NCBI GenBank assembly: GCA_018287875.1
Contig: JAGVVL010000013.1
Coordinates: 1,302,001 to 1,366,000 of the forward strand
DNA length: 64,000 nucleotides
Source: Nigrospora sphaerica
Lineage: Eukaryota; Ascomycota; Sordariomycetes; Amphisphaeriales; Apiosporaceae
Direction: 5' to 3'
Numbering within the stretch: position 1 is the first letter of the stretch; every line of letters begins with the position of its first letter. Shown in pieces: positions 1-11,498 of this stretch. Position numbers and translations under genes: made by a program. The notes below the pieces were generated by a model. The model saw nothing but the letters and a program-made list of their open reading frames with translations, was not told where the DNA came from and made no database searches.

Positions 1-1960
1 CTTGTCGGCGGTTTAATAACTTTGTCGTTGTGAAGTATTCCAGGTTCCGGTGGTCGGTGATGACCCTAATCGGCGACAGCGCGCCTTCTAGTTTAGGGCG
101 CCATTCTTCGAAGCAACGAATGATGGCTAGAAGTTCCTTATCGTAGATCTCGTAGTTACACTCTGTCGAAGAGTGCTTTTTTAAGAAGAAGGCAACCGGG
201 CGTAAAATTCCGTCGTCTCCGTACTATGACAGCACACCAGCAGAGACGTAGTCCGAGGCATCGGTCTCTAAAATCACTTCTTTCTCCCAGTCGAAGGGAG
301 CTAAGATCGGGGCCGATATGAACGCGTTCTTTAACGCAACGAATGCATTCTCACATTCTTCCGTCCAAGCGAACTCAACCCCTTTCTTTATGAGGTTGAC
401 TAGCGGGGCAACAATCTTCGAAAAGTCTCGGATAAACCTGCGGTAGAAGTTCCCAAAGCCGATAAACGCTTGTACGTCGGTTAAGCAGGATAGGGTGGCC
501 CAGTTCTTAACTGTCTTAATCTTAGCGGGGTCTATACGTAAGCTATCGCAGCTAACAATCATCCCTAGGAACGTGGTCTCAGTTTTAAAGAATTCGCACT
601 TCGACATTTTCGCGAATAGGCCGGCTTCTCTTAATACTTGAAGCACCCTTCATAGGTGTTCGACGTGTTCCTCGCGGGTCCGGCTATAAATCAGGATGTT
701 ATCTAGGTACGCAGTGCAGCAAATGTCCAGGTGGTGTCGTAAGGTATTGTTAATAAACCTCTGGAATATGGCAGGGGCTTTAGTCAGTCCGAAAGGCATA
801 ACTAACGACTCGAATAAGCCAAAACGGGTGCGGAATGCGGTCAGGTATTCTTGTCCCTCTTTAACTCTGATCTCGTTAAATGCCGCAATGATGTCGACCT
901 TAGAGAAATACTTCATTCCCTTTAGGTTATTTAAGGTCTCCTTAACTAGGGGCAGCGGGTAACGGTCCTTAATAGTGATGTTATTTAGGGCGCGGTAGTC
1001 GACATAGAAACGGAGCCCTCCTCCAGGCTTCTTAACGAACAGGACAGGGGACGCGGCCGGGGACGAGCTGGGTCGGACAAACCCTTTCCGGAGATTCTCT
1101 TGTAGCCACTCTTTTAGTGCGGCCAGTTCTTCGCGGGACATAGCGTATAGGGGTCCGAAGGGGGGCATTTTCCCTTCCATTAGTCTGATCTCGTGATCGT
1201 GATCTCGGTGCGGTGGTAGTTTCTCTGCCTCTTTCGGCGAGAACATATCTTCGAATTCTCGCAGTTCTAGCGGGAGTTGCTCAGGCAGGGGCGGATTAGC
1301 CTTCTGGGATAAGTGCTCGTCGATCTCTTCGATGGTGACGGGAAACGCGGCGTATCCTTTCCTTAGGTACGCTGAGCAGGCGCGAGCAGTGATCGGGGCA
1401 ACGTCCCATCGGGATAAGGCCTCCGGACGGTTCGGCAGGTTCTCCGGACGGGCTCGTGCAGGGACGTCATACATGGCGACGACCTTTATAGGTCTCTCTG
1501 GCATGTTGCAGTTCTGGCGACAGAATTCGCTGTTAAACGTGAGCGTGTGACTCGCGAAACCCACACGGGGGTCGTGTATTTTAAGCCACGGGATTCCAAG
1601 GACAACGGGGAAGTAAGCTAGCTGGGTTACGAAGAAACGTAGTCGTTTCTTATGATGATCGTTTATCCGCATCGAACATTCGACAAAGTGGGTAACCTTC
1701 CCACTCTCGCTCGGGCGACCGTCGATCACCTCGATCTCGAACAGTCTCCGTAAAGGTCGCATCGGCAGCTCGTGGGCTTCAGCCCAGCTGCGGTCGATGA
1801 ATGCTTTAGCGGCGGCTCCGGAGTCGGTTAGGGCGTAAGTCGGTATAGTGCAGTCATCGGAAATTAAGGTGGTAGGTAAAACCATAAGCTTTCCACGTAT
1901 ATCTTCCTCTTCGCGGATAGACAGGCTATAGACGGAACAGGCAGATATCAGTAAGGGCAA
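1..1960 (-). pseudogene. Gypsy pol remnant: protease, reverse transcriptase, RNase H
   Basis: The segment 650-1960 has a retropepsin-like Asp-Ser-Gly motif near its start and then a reverse transcriptase with the recognisable FYVDYRALN and [13 protein letters not shown] blocks. The catalytic YxDD box reads YLDN, so one of the two metal-binding aspartates is lost by a G-to-A change. Segment 224-646 continues with the RT connection and the start of RNase H ([15 protein letters not shown]). RNase H sequence continues in frame past a stop to position 1. Integrase is outside the window. Confidence 0.85.
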
Positions 1961-2049
1961 CGGAGTTAAGGCGCCGGGATTGGGAGCCTGTAAGCGACTT
2001 AATACAGGCTCACGCCATTTAACGACTGGGGGCTCTCGGTGCGCGGCTC

Positions 2050-3390
2050 CTAGAACCGGTTAATAGACACGGCTGCAGCGGAGATAGGCTGGGGGGACCG
2101 AATGAGCGTGGGTAGTTGACGAGTGGGTAAGGTCGTGGATATTGTGGGGGGCGGGCTTCCTCGGGGGCTCGGAGTACGGGCCTGGCGGAACCGGATAGGT
2201 CGGAGGTCAGGTTCGGGGCATTGGGCGACTATGTGGCCTGTATAGCCGCACCGAAAACATTCTCCTCTCTCTCTTCGACTAGACGGAGAGCGGGGGCGGC
2301 TACATTGGTGACTTAAGTCCATAAGATCACCGGCGTCGGTCTTAGCAGCAGGCAGGCAAGGTTCGTTCCAGGGAGGCACGTTATAACCGGCGGGGGTAGT
2401 GATGCTGTTAGTCTTAATCGTTCCTTTATAACCGTTAACCTGCCGCTGGTGCTAGCAGAACCGGTTATCGAGAGTCTGAAGATGACGGGCAAACGCGCGA
2501 TACTCTCTCGTGGGGGCAGGGTTATGTAATAGCATGTCCTGGATCTCTCGGGACACACCTTGGGACAGTAGAGGGGGCAGGGCAGCTTCGGGGACCTCGC
2601 TTTCCAACGCGAGCCTCTTAAACTCTGCGAAAAAGACGCTGAAGTCGAGGCTCCGTTGTTTTAAATTGTATAGTTTATTTTCAGCATTCTGCTTCCGGTC
2701 CGGGTCTCTAAAGGCTTCTTCTAGGTATAACAGCATATTGGTATAGTCTGTAAACTGGGGGATTCTATGTTGGATGCGGGGCAGGATTAGGTCGTAAGCT
2801 TTTCCGGATAAGCGGCTAGCGACGTAATTTAGGCGGGAAATAGCGGACGGGAACCGGTCGGCGTTGGAGACCATCTTCGAATGGACTTGTTGGACGAACC
2901 TCCGAAGGTTGCTTCGAGTTCCATCAAACTCCTTTAGGTCAGGGATCTTCTCACTAAGGGAGGTGGGTTCGGAACGTGAGGCAGGAGCAGATGTAAGCGT
3001 TCGCGGAGCATGATCTACCGGCGCTTCAGTGGTAGGTTCGGGACGGGGTGACTGTTCGGTCGGGGGTGTCTGTACAGTAGGGAGGGCGGCTTGGAGGAGG
3101 CGTTCGTTCTTAACGCGGAGGTCGACGATGATCTTTTGGTCCTTATCTGAGCGGCCCTCTTAGTAGCGGACTATCCCTTCTTTTTCTACAAGGGCGATTC
3201 GGACAGAGGCAAGGGAGGAGTCCCTTTCAGCTAAAGCAGAGTCCCTTTCAGCTAAAGAGGTTTCCAGGTTCGAGATATACCCATATAGCGTGCGCAGGTA
3301 TAGTAGCCATCCAGACGCATCGTCCTAGACGCTCGCGAGCAGTTCTCCGGGATCTTCGGTATCGGTAGGTGCGGTAGGTCGGTTCGACAT
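2050..3390 (-). pseudogene. Gypsy gag polyprotein remnant
   Basis: A capsid-like reading frame begins with ATG near 3390. It runs through a region rich in Glu/Arg/Ala repeats (3180-3260), then a retrotransposon gag domain (2452-2874) and a CCHC zinc knuckle (CFRCGYTGHIVAQC, about 2220-2265). The frame is interrupted by stop codons around 3329 and 3170 and by a frame break between 2452 and 2379. The domain order is certain, but the protein cannot be made as it stands. Confidence 0.75.
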
Positions 3391-3428
3391 TTCGAAAGCA
3401 GTGTCGAGTTTAGGAGGAAGCTACGTAA

Positions 3429-3717
3429 TGTCAAGGAGCGGGCAGGCAGGCGGATAACGGAGTCGATTTAGGTTCTATGCTACAGGTCCAGGTTCCTATT
3501 CTGTCGGTACAGGTCAGGCTTGGTGGACAGGACGTAGCTTGAAGAGCTACAACTGAAGTCTCCTCGGTCGCAGACTTCTTATCTAAATCCCCAACGGAGG
3601 TCCGTACCGAGCGGTCTTGACAGAACTCCATCACGGGACGACTAATCCGTAGCCAGTTTAGGATGTCTCAGAGGCTGCCCTGTGCCGGTACGGTCTGTCA
3701 CGGTCCACCCCGTGACA
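3429..3717 (-). repeat. Probable 5' LTR of the gypsy element
   Basis: Read on the minus strand this 289-bp block starts TGTCACGG and ends CCTTGACA, giving the TGTCA...TGACA inverted termini usual for fungal gypsy LTRs. It ends about 40 bp before the gag start near 3390. The partner LTR is outside the window, so the boundaries rest only on these termini and on the gag position. A short palindrome (tgtcacgg ... ccgtgaca) sits at the outer edge, 3696-3717. Confidence 0.55.
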
Positions 3718-5038
3718 TCCTTTGTTTTTCCTAATAGAACAATCAGAACCTCGTTACTCACGTCCCCTGAAGTGCGACATAATAAAATCAATCTGCGAAG
3801 TCGCCTCGGTTAGGTTATGCGGCGTCTGAGAGGCCTATAGGACGCTTGCAGCTAGAAGGCTTCCAGTGGGCGAAGGTGTCGATAACTTCATATCCAGCTT
3901 TGCGAGCACTCTTTCCGGATTTAAAGGTATTAAGCCGGCTCCTAAGAATCCAGCCTTAACGTTATTCGGTGTAAAAACCTTTATAAATACAGCTTAGAAG
4001 GCGATTAAAAACTCGGCCTTAGTGATATAGTTAACGAGTAACTTTATAAACCCTTCGATTTCGCGATTATACGCCCGCTTTAATAGGCTGAAACACTTAA
4101 CGTCAAGTGGCTAAAGTAGATACGATAAGTATGGAGGTATAGAGACCGCCACGATGTCCTTCTCTTTATAGAAAGCCTAGAATTCGGTCGAAACGTGGCT
4201 CTCGTGCCTATCGATCATTAATAGACGATATCGGCCTGTTACACGCGACGACGTATGTTTATCGAAATGCCGAATCCAATCTAGGCTCGTCTCGTTATCG
4301 ATTTATCCATTTTAGGTCGGTTTAATTACCCAGTCGCACGGGAGGGTGCTGTCGGCGTACTAATTGGCGAGGTGGTAGGCGCCCTTTACCACGATGAACG
4401 GCGGGACACACTAACTATCGGAACAGACGCCGTGGATCACGGTAACCCATTCGCGATTACCAGGCTGGACTTTTTTTTCGCTTTCCGCTGCGATTAGCAC
4501 CGGTCACGACTATTAAGGACGTGATTTGGCCTATCGTGAAGCCGGTCTCGTCGAAGTTGTAGATATCCTCGTCCTAGATACTGTACTTGGCCTTCAGGTT
4601 CGCGAAAAGCACGAACCAGCCCACGATTTTCTCAGGATCTTCGCAGAGGGCCCTCTGGTAGTCGTATACCCAAGAGAAACGCGTTCGGAGGTCCGGTTGT
4701 CGCTTAATAAAGCTTGAGGCCCAACGCGTGCCGACGCGTGACGCGTCGCGCGACTCGGCAATAACATTAGCCATATCTTCCACATCACGAAGTCGCGGCG
4801 TAAACCCTTGCGCATCTAGGTCCAGTATGTATCTGACAAGCGTCTTCTCTTCCAGTTCGGTTAATCGAGCTGACTTAGGGCGGGTATCTTGCCTAGCGTG
4901 TATGCCGGCTATTCTTCGACGTAGGGTAGTTTCCGGGACGTTGTAGATTGTTGCAGCGACTTGGCGGGTTAAATAAGGGTCTTTCTGGAGTGCTTGAATA
5001 GCAAGAACCATCTGACCCTCTTTAGATGCGTTCTCCAT
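3718..5038 (-). pseudogene. Pogo/Fot1-like transposase remnant
   Basis: The start at 5038 gives an intact 154-residue N-terminus with a Psq-type helix-turn-helix (residues about 8-50, TRQVAATIYNVPETTLRRRI) and a CENP-B/Tc5-type DNA-binding domain (about 60-125). Downstream, a block near 4195-4235 reads like the second catalytic block of the DDE_1 family (RYRLLMIDRHESH, with Asp-Arg-His in place of the usual Asp-Gly-His). Stop codons after 4574 and the gypsy insertion make it non-functional. Confidence 0.7.
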
Positions 5039-5259
5039 GTTTGTTTGTGGAGATGTAGTGTCTTAAAGTTGAAGTAACGAATTTTAGCTGGAAGTGCGCC
5101 ACTCACCCGCCTGCGCCACTCACCCAACACCCACGTTACACTTCTAAATTAAATTACAGGTCATTTAAAGTAAAACTGGCGAAGAAATATAAAGTCTTAA
5201 TTCGGGTGGCTGGGATGGCGGTGAGTATTTAAGGGGGGCCAAATGGGGGTACTCTAACT
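3718..5259 (-). mobile_element. Pogo/Fot1-like DNA transposon, 5' part, interrupted by gypsy
   Basis: The right end, about 5231-5259, reads ggggggcc-aaatgggggt-actctaact followed by TA. This closely resembles the terminal inverted repeat of the complete element at 16128-17988, so the two are related Tc1/mariner-pogo elements that target TA. The transposase gene reads leftward from 5038. The left end is missing: the gypsy element begins at 3717 and the remaining few hundred bases presumably lie beyond it, outside the window. Low-complexity TTA/TAA-rich sequence between 3720 and 4570 shows heavy decay. Confidence 0.75.
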
Positions 5260-5505
5260 TACCGTGTCCTTTCCTGCCGCTCGGTACTTGTTCGTATACA
5301 AAAAGTGAATAACCGTATGGCCTGCATCGTCTGGAACATTCTGAGCATGGATCTCCTTAGAGGTGTCGCAGATATTGTAGAGCACGGAGCTGGTGCGGAC
5401 GATGTCGCAATGAACTGGAAATGGCCGTTTAGAGCTGAAATATATCGTGCAAATGGGGCTTTCGTATAGACTTGAGTCGGATATTAGCTTCCAAGAGACC
5501 GTCAC
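5260..5505 (-). pseudogene. BTB/POZ-domain protein fragment cut by the transposon
   Basis: The open frame begins at ATG 5505 and resembles a fungal BTB/POZ domain: a short beta segment (SPICTIYFSS), a KRPFPVH block (the usual F-x-V-H before the first helix), and HTVIHFLYTNKYRA (the usual LLxYLYTxxY block). It ends where the pogo-like element joins at the TA dinucleotide 5260-5261, so the transposon interrupts this gene. The other part is not in the window. The family call rests on motif spacing only. Confidence 0.45.
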
Positions 5506-7144
5506 TAGGACAACGGGACGTACGAGACAGTCCCACTAGCTAGTGTTTCGTCGTCGGTGACAGAACTGCGTCCTTTTGCCGTTGGACTTTTTTTCTTGAT
5601 ATCCGTCTTGGGCGGTCTTATCCGCTTTGCGAAAAGAGATGCCATCATGATCCAATAAGACTGAGGCGCATGGGCTTGTACGCCGATGAACCGCGTCTCA
5701 CTAAGGGAATTGCGCGTCGGCTGGAGTCGCCGGTTGGTATGAGGAAAAGTGTTTCGTTATCAAAAATTCGAGCGTGCTGTTTTTATATAAGTAGAATGGC
5801 GGGCCTCGATCACATGTGTTGTTCTGGTCATCAACATGGTTCACCTTTGAATTATTGCGGTCAAACTGAGTAGTGGGCTTTTTTGAGCATGTTATTAGTT
5901 AAAGAGAGTCTCTCTCCGGCCAAGCTTGCCAGCACTATTAAACTCAATACCCCCCCGCTGGGCGCCAATGTACTTAGACAAGCCACCAGCGTCAATGAGC
6001 AGTCCTAAATATTGGAAAAGAGACTGGCCGGCTCAAGTTTAATTAGGCTTAATATGGAGACGAAGCCGGCGCCGTGCAACTCATGACGCAAAAAGCTCTC
6101 TGCGTGACCAGCTAAAAAAATAATAGCCCTTGCATAATAAGCCGTGGCGGCAACCCTTGGCAAGTACATATCACACAGTGAGTGGGATAGGCATCGCAGG
6201 GGTTGTGTCAGACCATGGTAACCTATAGGAGAACAGTATTCTTTATTAGTGGGAGCCCCTGGTCATGCTGCGGGGCCCATTAATCACTTGACTCTGCAGG
6301 CGCTGTCCGAGTCTGACGTGGATCGTTGTCACTAGCCAATGGCTTCTGCTGTGAGTACCTCAAGTACAGCCTGCCTACGGCGTGCTTACAGACTGCCTAC
6401 AGTCTGCAGCCATGGCGTTCTTCTACACTTTCATTGGATCGACGGTAGCCGCTTAGCTACGGTAATGAATTGCGACGGGTAGGGATTTGCGGCTGGCCAG
6501 GGTAAACCCCCAAGTCAGACTTGACCCCTGGCTGTAAGCGCAGCCTGCGCACCCCACAGCCCTTGCGATGACTGGAGGTCGTTTTTCGTGCCAGTCAAAC
6601 TGGCCGAGCGACTACCAGAGCAACTGCGGATTGGACACTGTAGCCCCCACACCGATACCTTGTAGCGGCATGCTTCACCCGCATTATACTATGTGGCAGT
6701 GGCTCTCACTGACAACTTATTCATGCGTCGGCGGGTCGTCATAACCTTTCCGACAGTGGGGGTCTCGGACCGCCGTACCGGTGGCCGCACATCCGCCGAA
6801 TGCACCAATTCGGATTGAGCCCCGCCCTGTCCAAGAAAGCCTCGCTGGGTGGTGTCCTGCATTTTTTGGGCGCCAGACAAGAGGCAGCGCAGGGCTGGCT
6901 CGGAACGACACGTGAAGACACGTACCACAACCCCTCGAAATGGGCGCGGCACTTTCCTAGGGTCCAAAAGCATCACCATAGAGAAAACGATTATGTGTGT
7001 TTCCGACTCGGCATTGCAAACCGCGTCTTGAAGCGGAGACACTTATTGCCGCGTAGGTGGACAACGATTTACCCAACAATGGGTCATGACACTATGGCTC
7101 TACTTGCCTTTGGTCTTTTGCTTCCACATCCTCCTCTGTACACC
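5506..7144. other. Intergenic, no gene recognised
   Basis: I see no supported gene. Short open frames on both strands (for example 5670-5873, 6689-7042) overlap one another, have biased low-complexity content and match no family I know. The end of the region (6800-7144) is antisense or 3' flank of the DUF3176 gene. Confidence 0.5.
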
Positions 7145-9200
7145 TCAGACGGCTTCCCTCGGGTTAAGTCCCGCCGCTTCGTTATCCTCAGCGCCGCCGT
7201 GCGGTTCCGCCTCCCCCGGCCTACTCCGGCGCAGTCGCACTTTGATGGTCTGCGCGACGGCTTCGAGCTCGTCACTCGTCATGAAGCGATCCGTCTCGGC
7301 GCTGGCCATCTCAAGAGGGTCGTAGGCCGAGCGCGACAGCCCCGCGGGCTCAAGCCCGGAGAAGCGCGACTTGTAGTAGAGGAGCGGCAGGACGCTGCTC
7401 TTCCACACGGCCTCGCGGTCCCGATAGCGGACGCTGCGAGCAATCATGTAAACGAGTAGGGTAATGTCGAGGGCCAGGAGGGCCATCAGCAGGATCAGCC
7501 AGGTCCACTCGATGCGTATGTGGGCGACTCGTTGGACGGATATTCCTTCGACGCGCTCCGTCGTCCCGTCCACCCGCAATAGGCCGTTTCGGATTTTGAC
7601 CGTCAAAGCTTCAGCTATATCGTGGAAGGAAGCGCTGAGGAACCCCGAAGTGGCGTTTCCATTATTGAATAGAGTCCCAATCCACCTGGGCGCCGTTAGT
7701 TCTCTCTTCTTTACTCGGTTTCAGTCGTTGGTTTACTCACAAGCGGTCCCCACAAAAGAGTTCCATTTCGCCGAGAGTGGTGGTGTACCGGCAGGCACCT
7801 GGACCGAAGGTTGAATATACCCCTCCAATGACACTGTTAGCGCGCATGTCTATTCGTGTCACGCACTCCTCGGGTGCTCGGGTTGGCGGATAGCCCGGGG
7901 CTGCATCCGCTGCTAGCAGCCTCACAGGCACGGCGCCCGGGGCTTGTGACATGTTGGATACCGAATAGATGTTGTTGCCGATCTTGCAAGGCGATCGAAT
8001 GGCCGACAGGTTATACCGGTTGTATTCGTCAACTAGTGCGACTTTCAGCCAAATTTCTGTGCTGAGCTCTGCTCCAATTCCGGCGTAGTCGCCGAGGTCG
8101 GGTACTAAAGGGGTAGTGTCCAGCAGCTTTTCGGACAGTTTGTTATCTCTTATGCTTGCTGAATACGACCGGAGACAGGTATAGAGTGAGCAAGCAACTG
8201 CTACTGGGGTACCTGGAGGACCGGGTGGTCTCTTCGAGTAATCCATCTCCACGTCGCGCACGGTCAAAACGGTAGCGTTGAAGAGTGCCCATCGGGAGGC
8301 CGAAACGTGTTCTGTCGTCATGACTGTTTCTGCCCAGCTTAAATCGGAGGTTGTATTGACTGTTAGCCACATTTCTTCAGAAGTAACTGGGATCTCAAAG
8401 GTTGGGAATCTGTAATCGCTTTCATTCCCCCGTTTCACTAGCGAAGTCAAGTCGAAACAGATGCTGCAAACTCCCAAAGATGCGTGCGTGGTCTCAACGC
8501 CGGCCATCAAAGGCGGGAAGTCGCAATTGCCAGTGGGACACTCAGGAGAGAGGGTTGACTCGGAGCTTTTTGGGTTACTGATGGCATTGAAAACGGATAA
8601 CCTTGGGTTGATAGGAAGAGATGAAGTGCCGAAATCACCTCCTCCGGCGTAAAGGTAGCTCGAGGGGCTTGAACCGCCGTTCATGGTTGTCGAGATGGGT
8701 AGCGAGGCTGCGCCGAGCTCTGAAGGGACGTCTCGGTAGAAAATGCGAATAGACTGTTGCGCAAATGGGCTCACCAGCAGTGAGGTAACGAGGGTCAAGA
8801 CAGGCAGCATAGCTAAGGGATAATGCCGTGCCACAATAGGGATAAGCTTTAAACCTCCTAGCAGGCTCCTACTGCCGGCGTCGAAAGATTGTATATGGCT
8901 GATAGGACGACGACCGGACTCGGGTATCGACCAGAACCATATCCACTTCTGCTGGCTTATAATCTCTGTGGCCGTTGCCGCTAGACAAGCGCGGAATAGA
9001 GTCGAGAGTGTGTTAACGAGGGAGTTGAGTGTAATCGGGAGTTGCCACTCTTCCTGAGGACGTTTGTCGACGCACGCGAGGATAACAATGATGGCCGTTA
9101 AGAGGATGGAAGAGGACGTGCAGCAGAGGACCTCCCACGTCCAAGGGACGAAGGCACTTTGGTACGCGCCCCTATGCACATCGTTCGATGCCTTCGTCAT
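7145..9200 (-). CDS. DUF3176-family membrane protein
   Basis: Two exons, 9200-7741 and 7685-7145, are joined across a 55-bp intron (GTGAGT donor, CTAAC branch, CAG acceptor), giving 666 residues. The N-terminus has the family layout: two adjacent hydrophobic segments (residues about 20-45 and 55-75), an IISQQKWIWF block, and a third transmembrane stretch (PLAMLPVLTLVTSLLVSPFAQQ). A long extracellular-type domain follows with paired cysteines (CPTGNCDFP) and Asn-glycosylation sites. Exon 2 adds a final transmembrane helix (WTWLILLMALLALDITLLVYM) and a WKSS-LPLLYY motif typical of the family C-terminus. The function of DUF3176 proteins is unknown; they are common in Pezizomycotina and often lie near HET-type and secondary-metabolite genes. 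Confidence 0.88.
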
Positions 9201-11498
9201 CGTGGTGGCGACGAAGATGTTGCTGGGTGAGGGTTTCTATCGAGCTCGAAGACATCGAGTAGCCAAGACAGAAGCTTGGGTCCGAGTCCAGGGGGCGCAG
9301 CTTCTTTTATACTACATACTAGACCCCGGCCATCCCAAAGCCCTGCAGCAGAATCGGAACCGTATGTATATACGCAACCCAATCAGAAGACCCCGTAGAC
9401 GTGGGGCTCGGTGTGCGATGTCTTGGCGAGCACCTGAAATCTCGGTAAGAGGTGCTCCATATGCATGTCAGATTCGTGCGGGGGCTGTTGGGGGCTTGGC
9501 GTGAAGAAAAAGAAGAAGAACCCGGCCACGGTTGTGAAAGTGTATACGCCAGGTTGAGAGGTAGAAATTGAAGGTGATGACGACGATGATGAGGAATGGG
9601 ATAGGAAAGGTAGCACGTTGGAAAGATGGCACGCTGGAAAGATGGTGAAGAGGGTCTCAAGCCTTGCGTTGCACGGCTGGGTGGACCAGGTGGCTTTTGC
9701 GCTATTGCCTATGTAGGCAGTAAACCCCGACCTTGCGCTAACCGCTTTCGTAGCACAGCTTCGTCTCCCCATGCACGCGCATGCTTAGAAAAGATTTTCT
9801 GGTGCATGGATGTCCCCGAATATCCGCCGTATGTTGAAGTACCCCCACGCTGTTTTTTAAAGTGCTCGAGGCGTGCCTGTGCTCGGGGGTTTGTATCACA
9901 TATTTTCCATGCTCTGATTACTTCCGGTAAAGCAACCCATGGAGATTAAGTCTTCATCAGTAATACTTAAGGATTTACTTCGAGACGCCGGGTCGTCATG
10001 AGCAGATCGATTTGACAAGGCGAGCGAATCTTCTCAGAAAGATATGGACAGGACGAAAAGAGTGTGTACAGGGAGGGATAGGGCAGTACATAGCCAGAGA
10101 CAGGGCAACCTGTGCTTTTTAGGGAGTACCGCCCGCTTGGTGAGGGCGGGTACGTTCTCGAAGCTTTTGTCAACGAAACTCTCATCACAGCTTGCTATAG
10201 GGCAAAAGGTGCTCTCGTCTGTCGATCGATCGCTGAGGTGATGGGAGGTCCCGGATGCTTGAGCCTCGTCTCCGGCTGCCTTGCAAGTTGGGCCCTAGGC
10301 GCGGGTTACTACGCTTAGTACTGGGAGTTCCAAGCCTGTTTAATACTGACTGCCATGGGCATCTCTCCTTGGTCTTGACGCTTGGCACTGTTCCTACTCC
10401 CACTGAGACCAAATGGACTTTGGTGTAGCTACGTGGAGTCTCGTCCTGTGGCGCCACACATTAGCCGGGAGCAGCTCACGCGGGTCGTCGTGAGGGAAAT
10501 AAACGAAAGTTTGCAATCCGGGCCAGTGAGCAAGCACATCTACCTGCGTCAGCGCAACATCACAGAACAGACCTTGCCGGCTATTCTTCCAGAGGGTGTG
10601 CAAGACGTAGACACGTCTCGTCCACTGCAGAACGAACAAGTGTGACGGGACGGCAAAAGCCGGGGCGGCGGCCAGCTCGAGTCGCCCCTCCTCGGCAGTG
10701 TGACCCTGCTGAATTTTGTGCCAGACAGCCACGGCTTGCCACTATCGGCGCAAAGGCCAACATGCGCTTCTGGAAGATAAGCTCGCCTCCACTGCTGCCC
10801 CGTTCCATCGAGACGATCAGGCAGCGACCAGGGTGTAAAAAGGGCAACGGCAGCCCAATACTCACATTCCTTACGGCGTTTCGTCCTCCAGAAGATCCAA
10901 ACCGTTGAGAAAGACGAGTGCCGCCCAGCGGCCCGTACGGCATATGTCCCGTGACAGTGGCGCCAGCTTTGGGCCGCAGCGCGAGCACTAAACCAGCTCA
11001 TCGTCGTAATACTGTACTTCGTCGAGTATGAATTGTGTTCTTGGTGGCACTGAGTAGCTATAATCACGACACAGGAGCAAGAATTGGGGGTTGGCCAAGG
11101 AGGGGGTGATAGCAGAGGACCGATATAACAGCAGGTGACGTCGGCCACAAATGAGTGACGTGCCGCTTCATGACTCATGTAAGTAGATGAACAGAGTTAA
11201 AGATTTGTCGGTCAATCGCGAAATGCACAAGCAATTCGTTCAACCTTGACGCTAATGCATAAGTCTGCACGATGTCTCAAAAAGCTCCCTCGAAGCCGGT
11301 TATCTGAATGCAGCTACCTTGGCGCAAAATACGACGTCAAGGGAACTCCCGTCACAAGCCAACGCCCAATCACAGCATAGACGACGAACAGCATCTGGGC
11401 CCTTGTCCCTCTACTGCAATCTTTCCCAACACTCACGTCTTTCCGTGAATGGACAAACATCGCATCTCATCATTTTTCTCGCACTTCGATTCTTCATC
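9201..11498. other. Intergenic with unassigned open frames
   Basis: No gene can be supported. Two overlapping minus-strand frames (10394-10732 and 10581-10988) are unusually long for spacer and contain no tandem repeats, so a decayed or intron-containing gene is possible, but I recognise no domain in either and no set of splice sites joins them convincingly. The stretch 9490-9620 is rich in GAAGAAG/GATGATG simple sequence. Confidence 0.4.

Larger units (their letters stand above)
1..3717 (-). mobile_element. Ty3/gypsy LTR retrotransposon, 5' part, degenerate
   Basis: Read on the minus strand, the order is LTR, gag with a zinc knuckle, aspartic protease, reverse transcriptase and RNase H, which is the Ty3/gypsy (Metaviridae) order. 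The integrase and the 3' LTR lie beyond position 1. Several in-frame TAG/TAA codons break gag and pol (for example between 650 and 646, and just below 224), mostly where CAG or TGG would be expected, so the copy is dead and looks RIP-mutated. The right end at 3717 abuts transposase-derived sequence, so the element appears to have inserted into the pogo-like element that follows. Confidence 0.85.

Noticed and set aside
6800..7459. 219-codon plus-strand frame
   Set aside because: It overlaps the DUF3176 C-terminal exon in antisense and contains no known motif.
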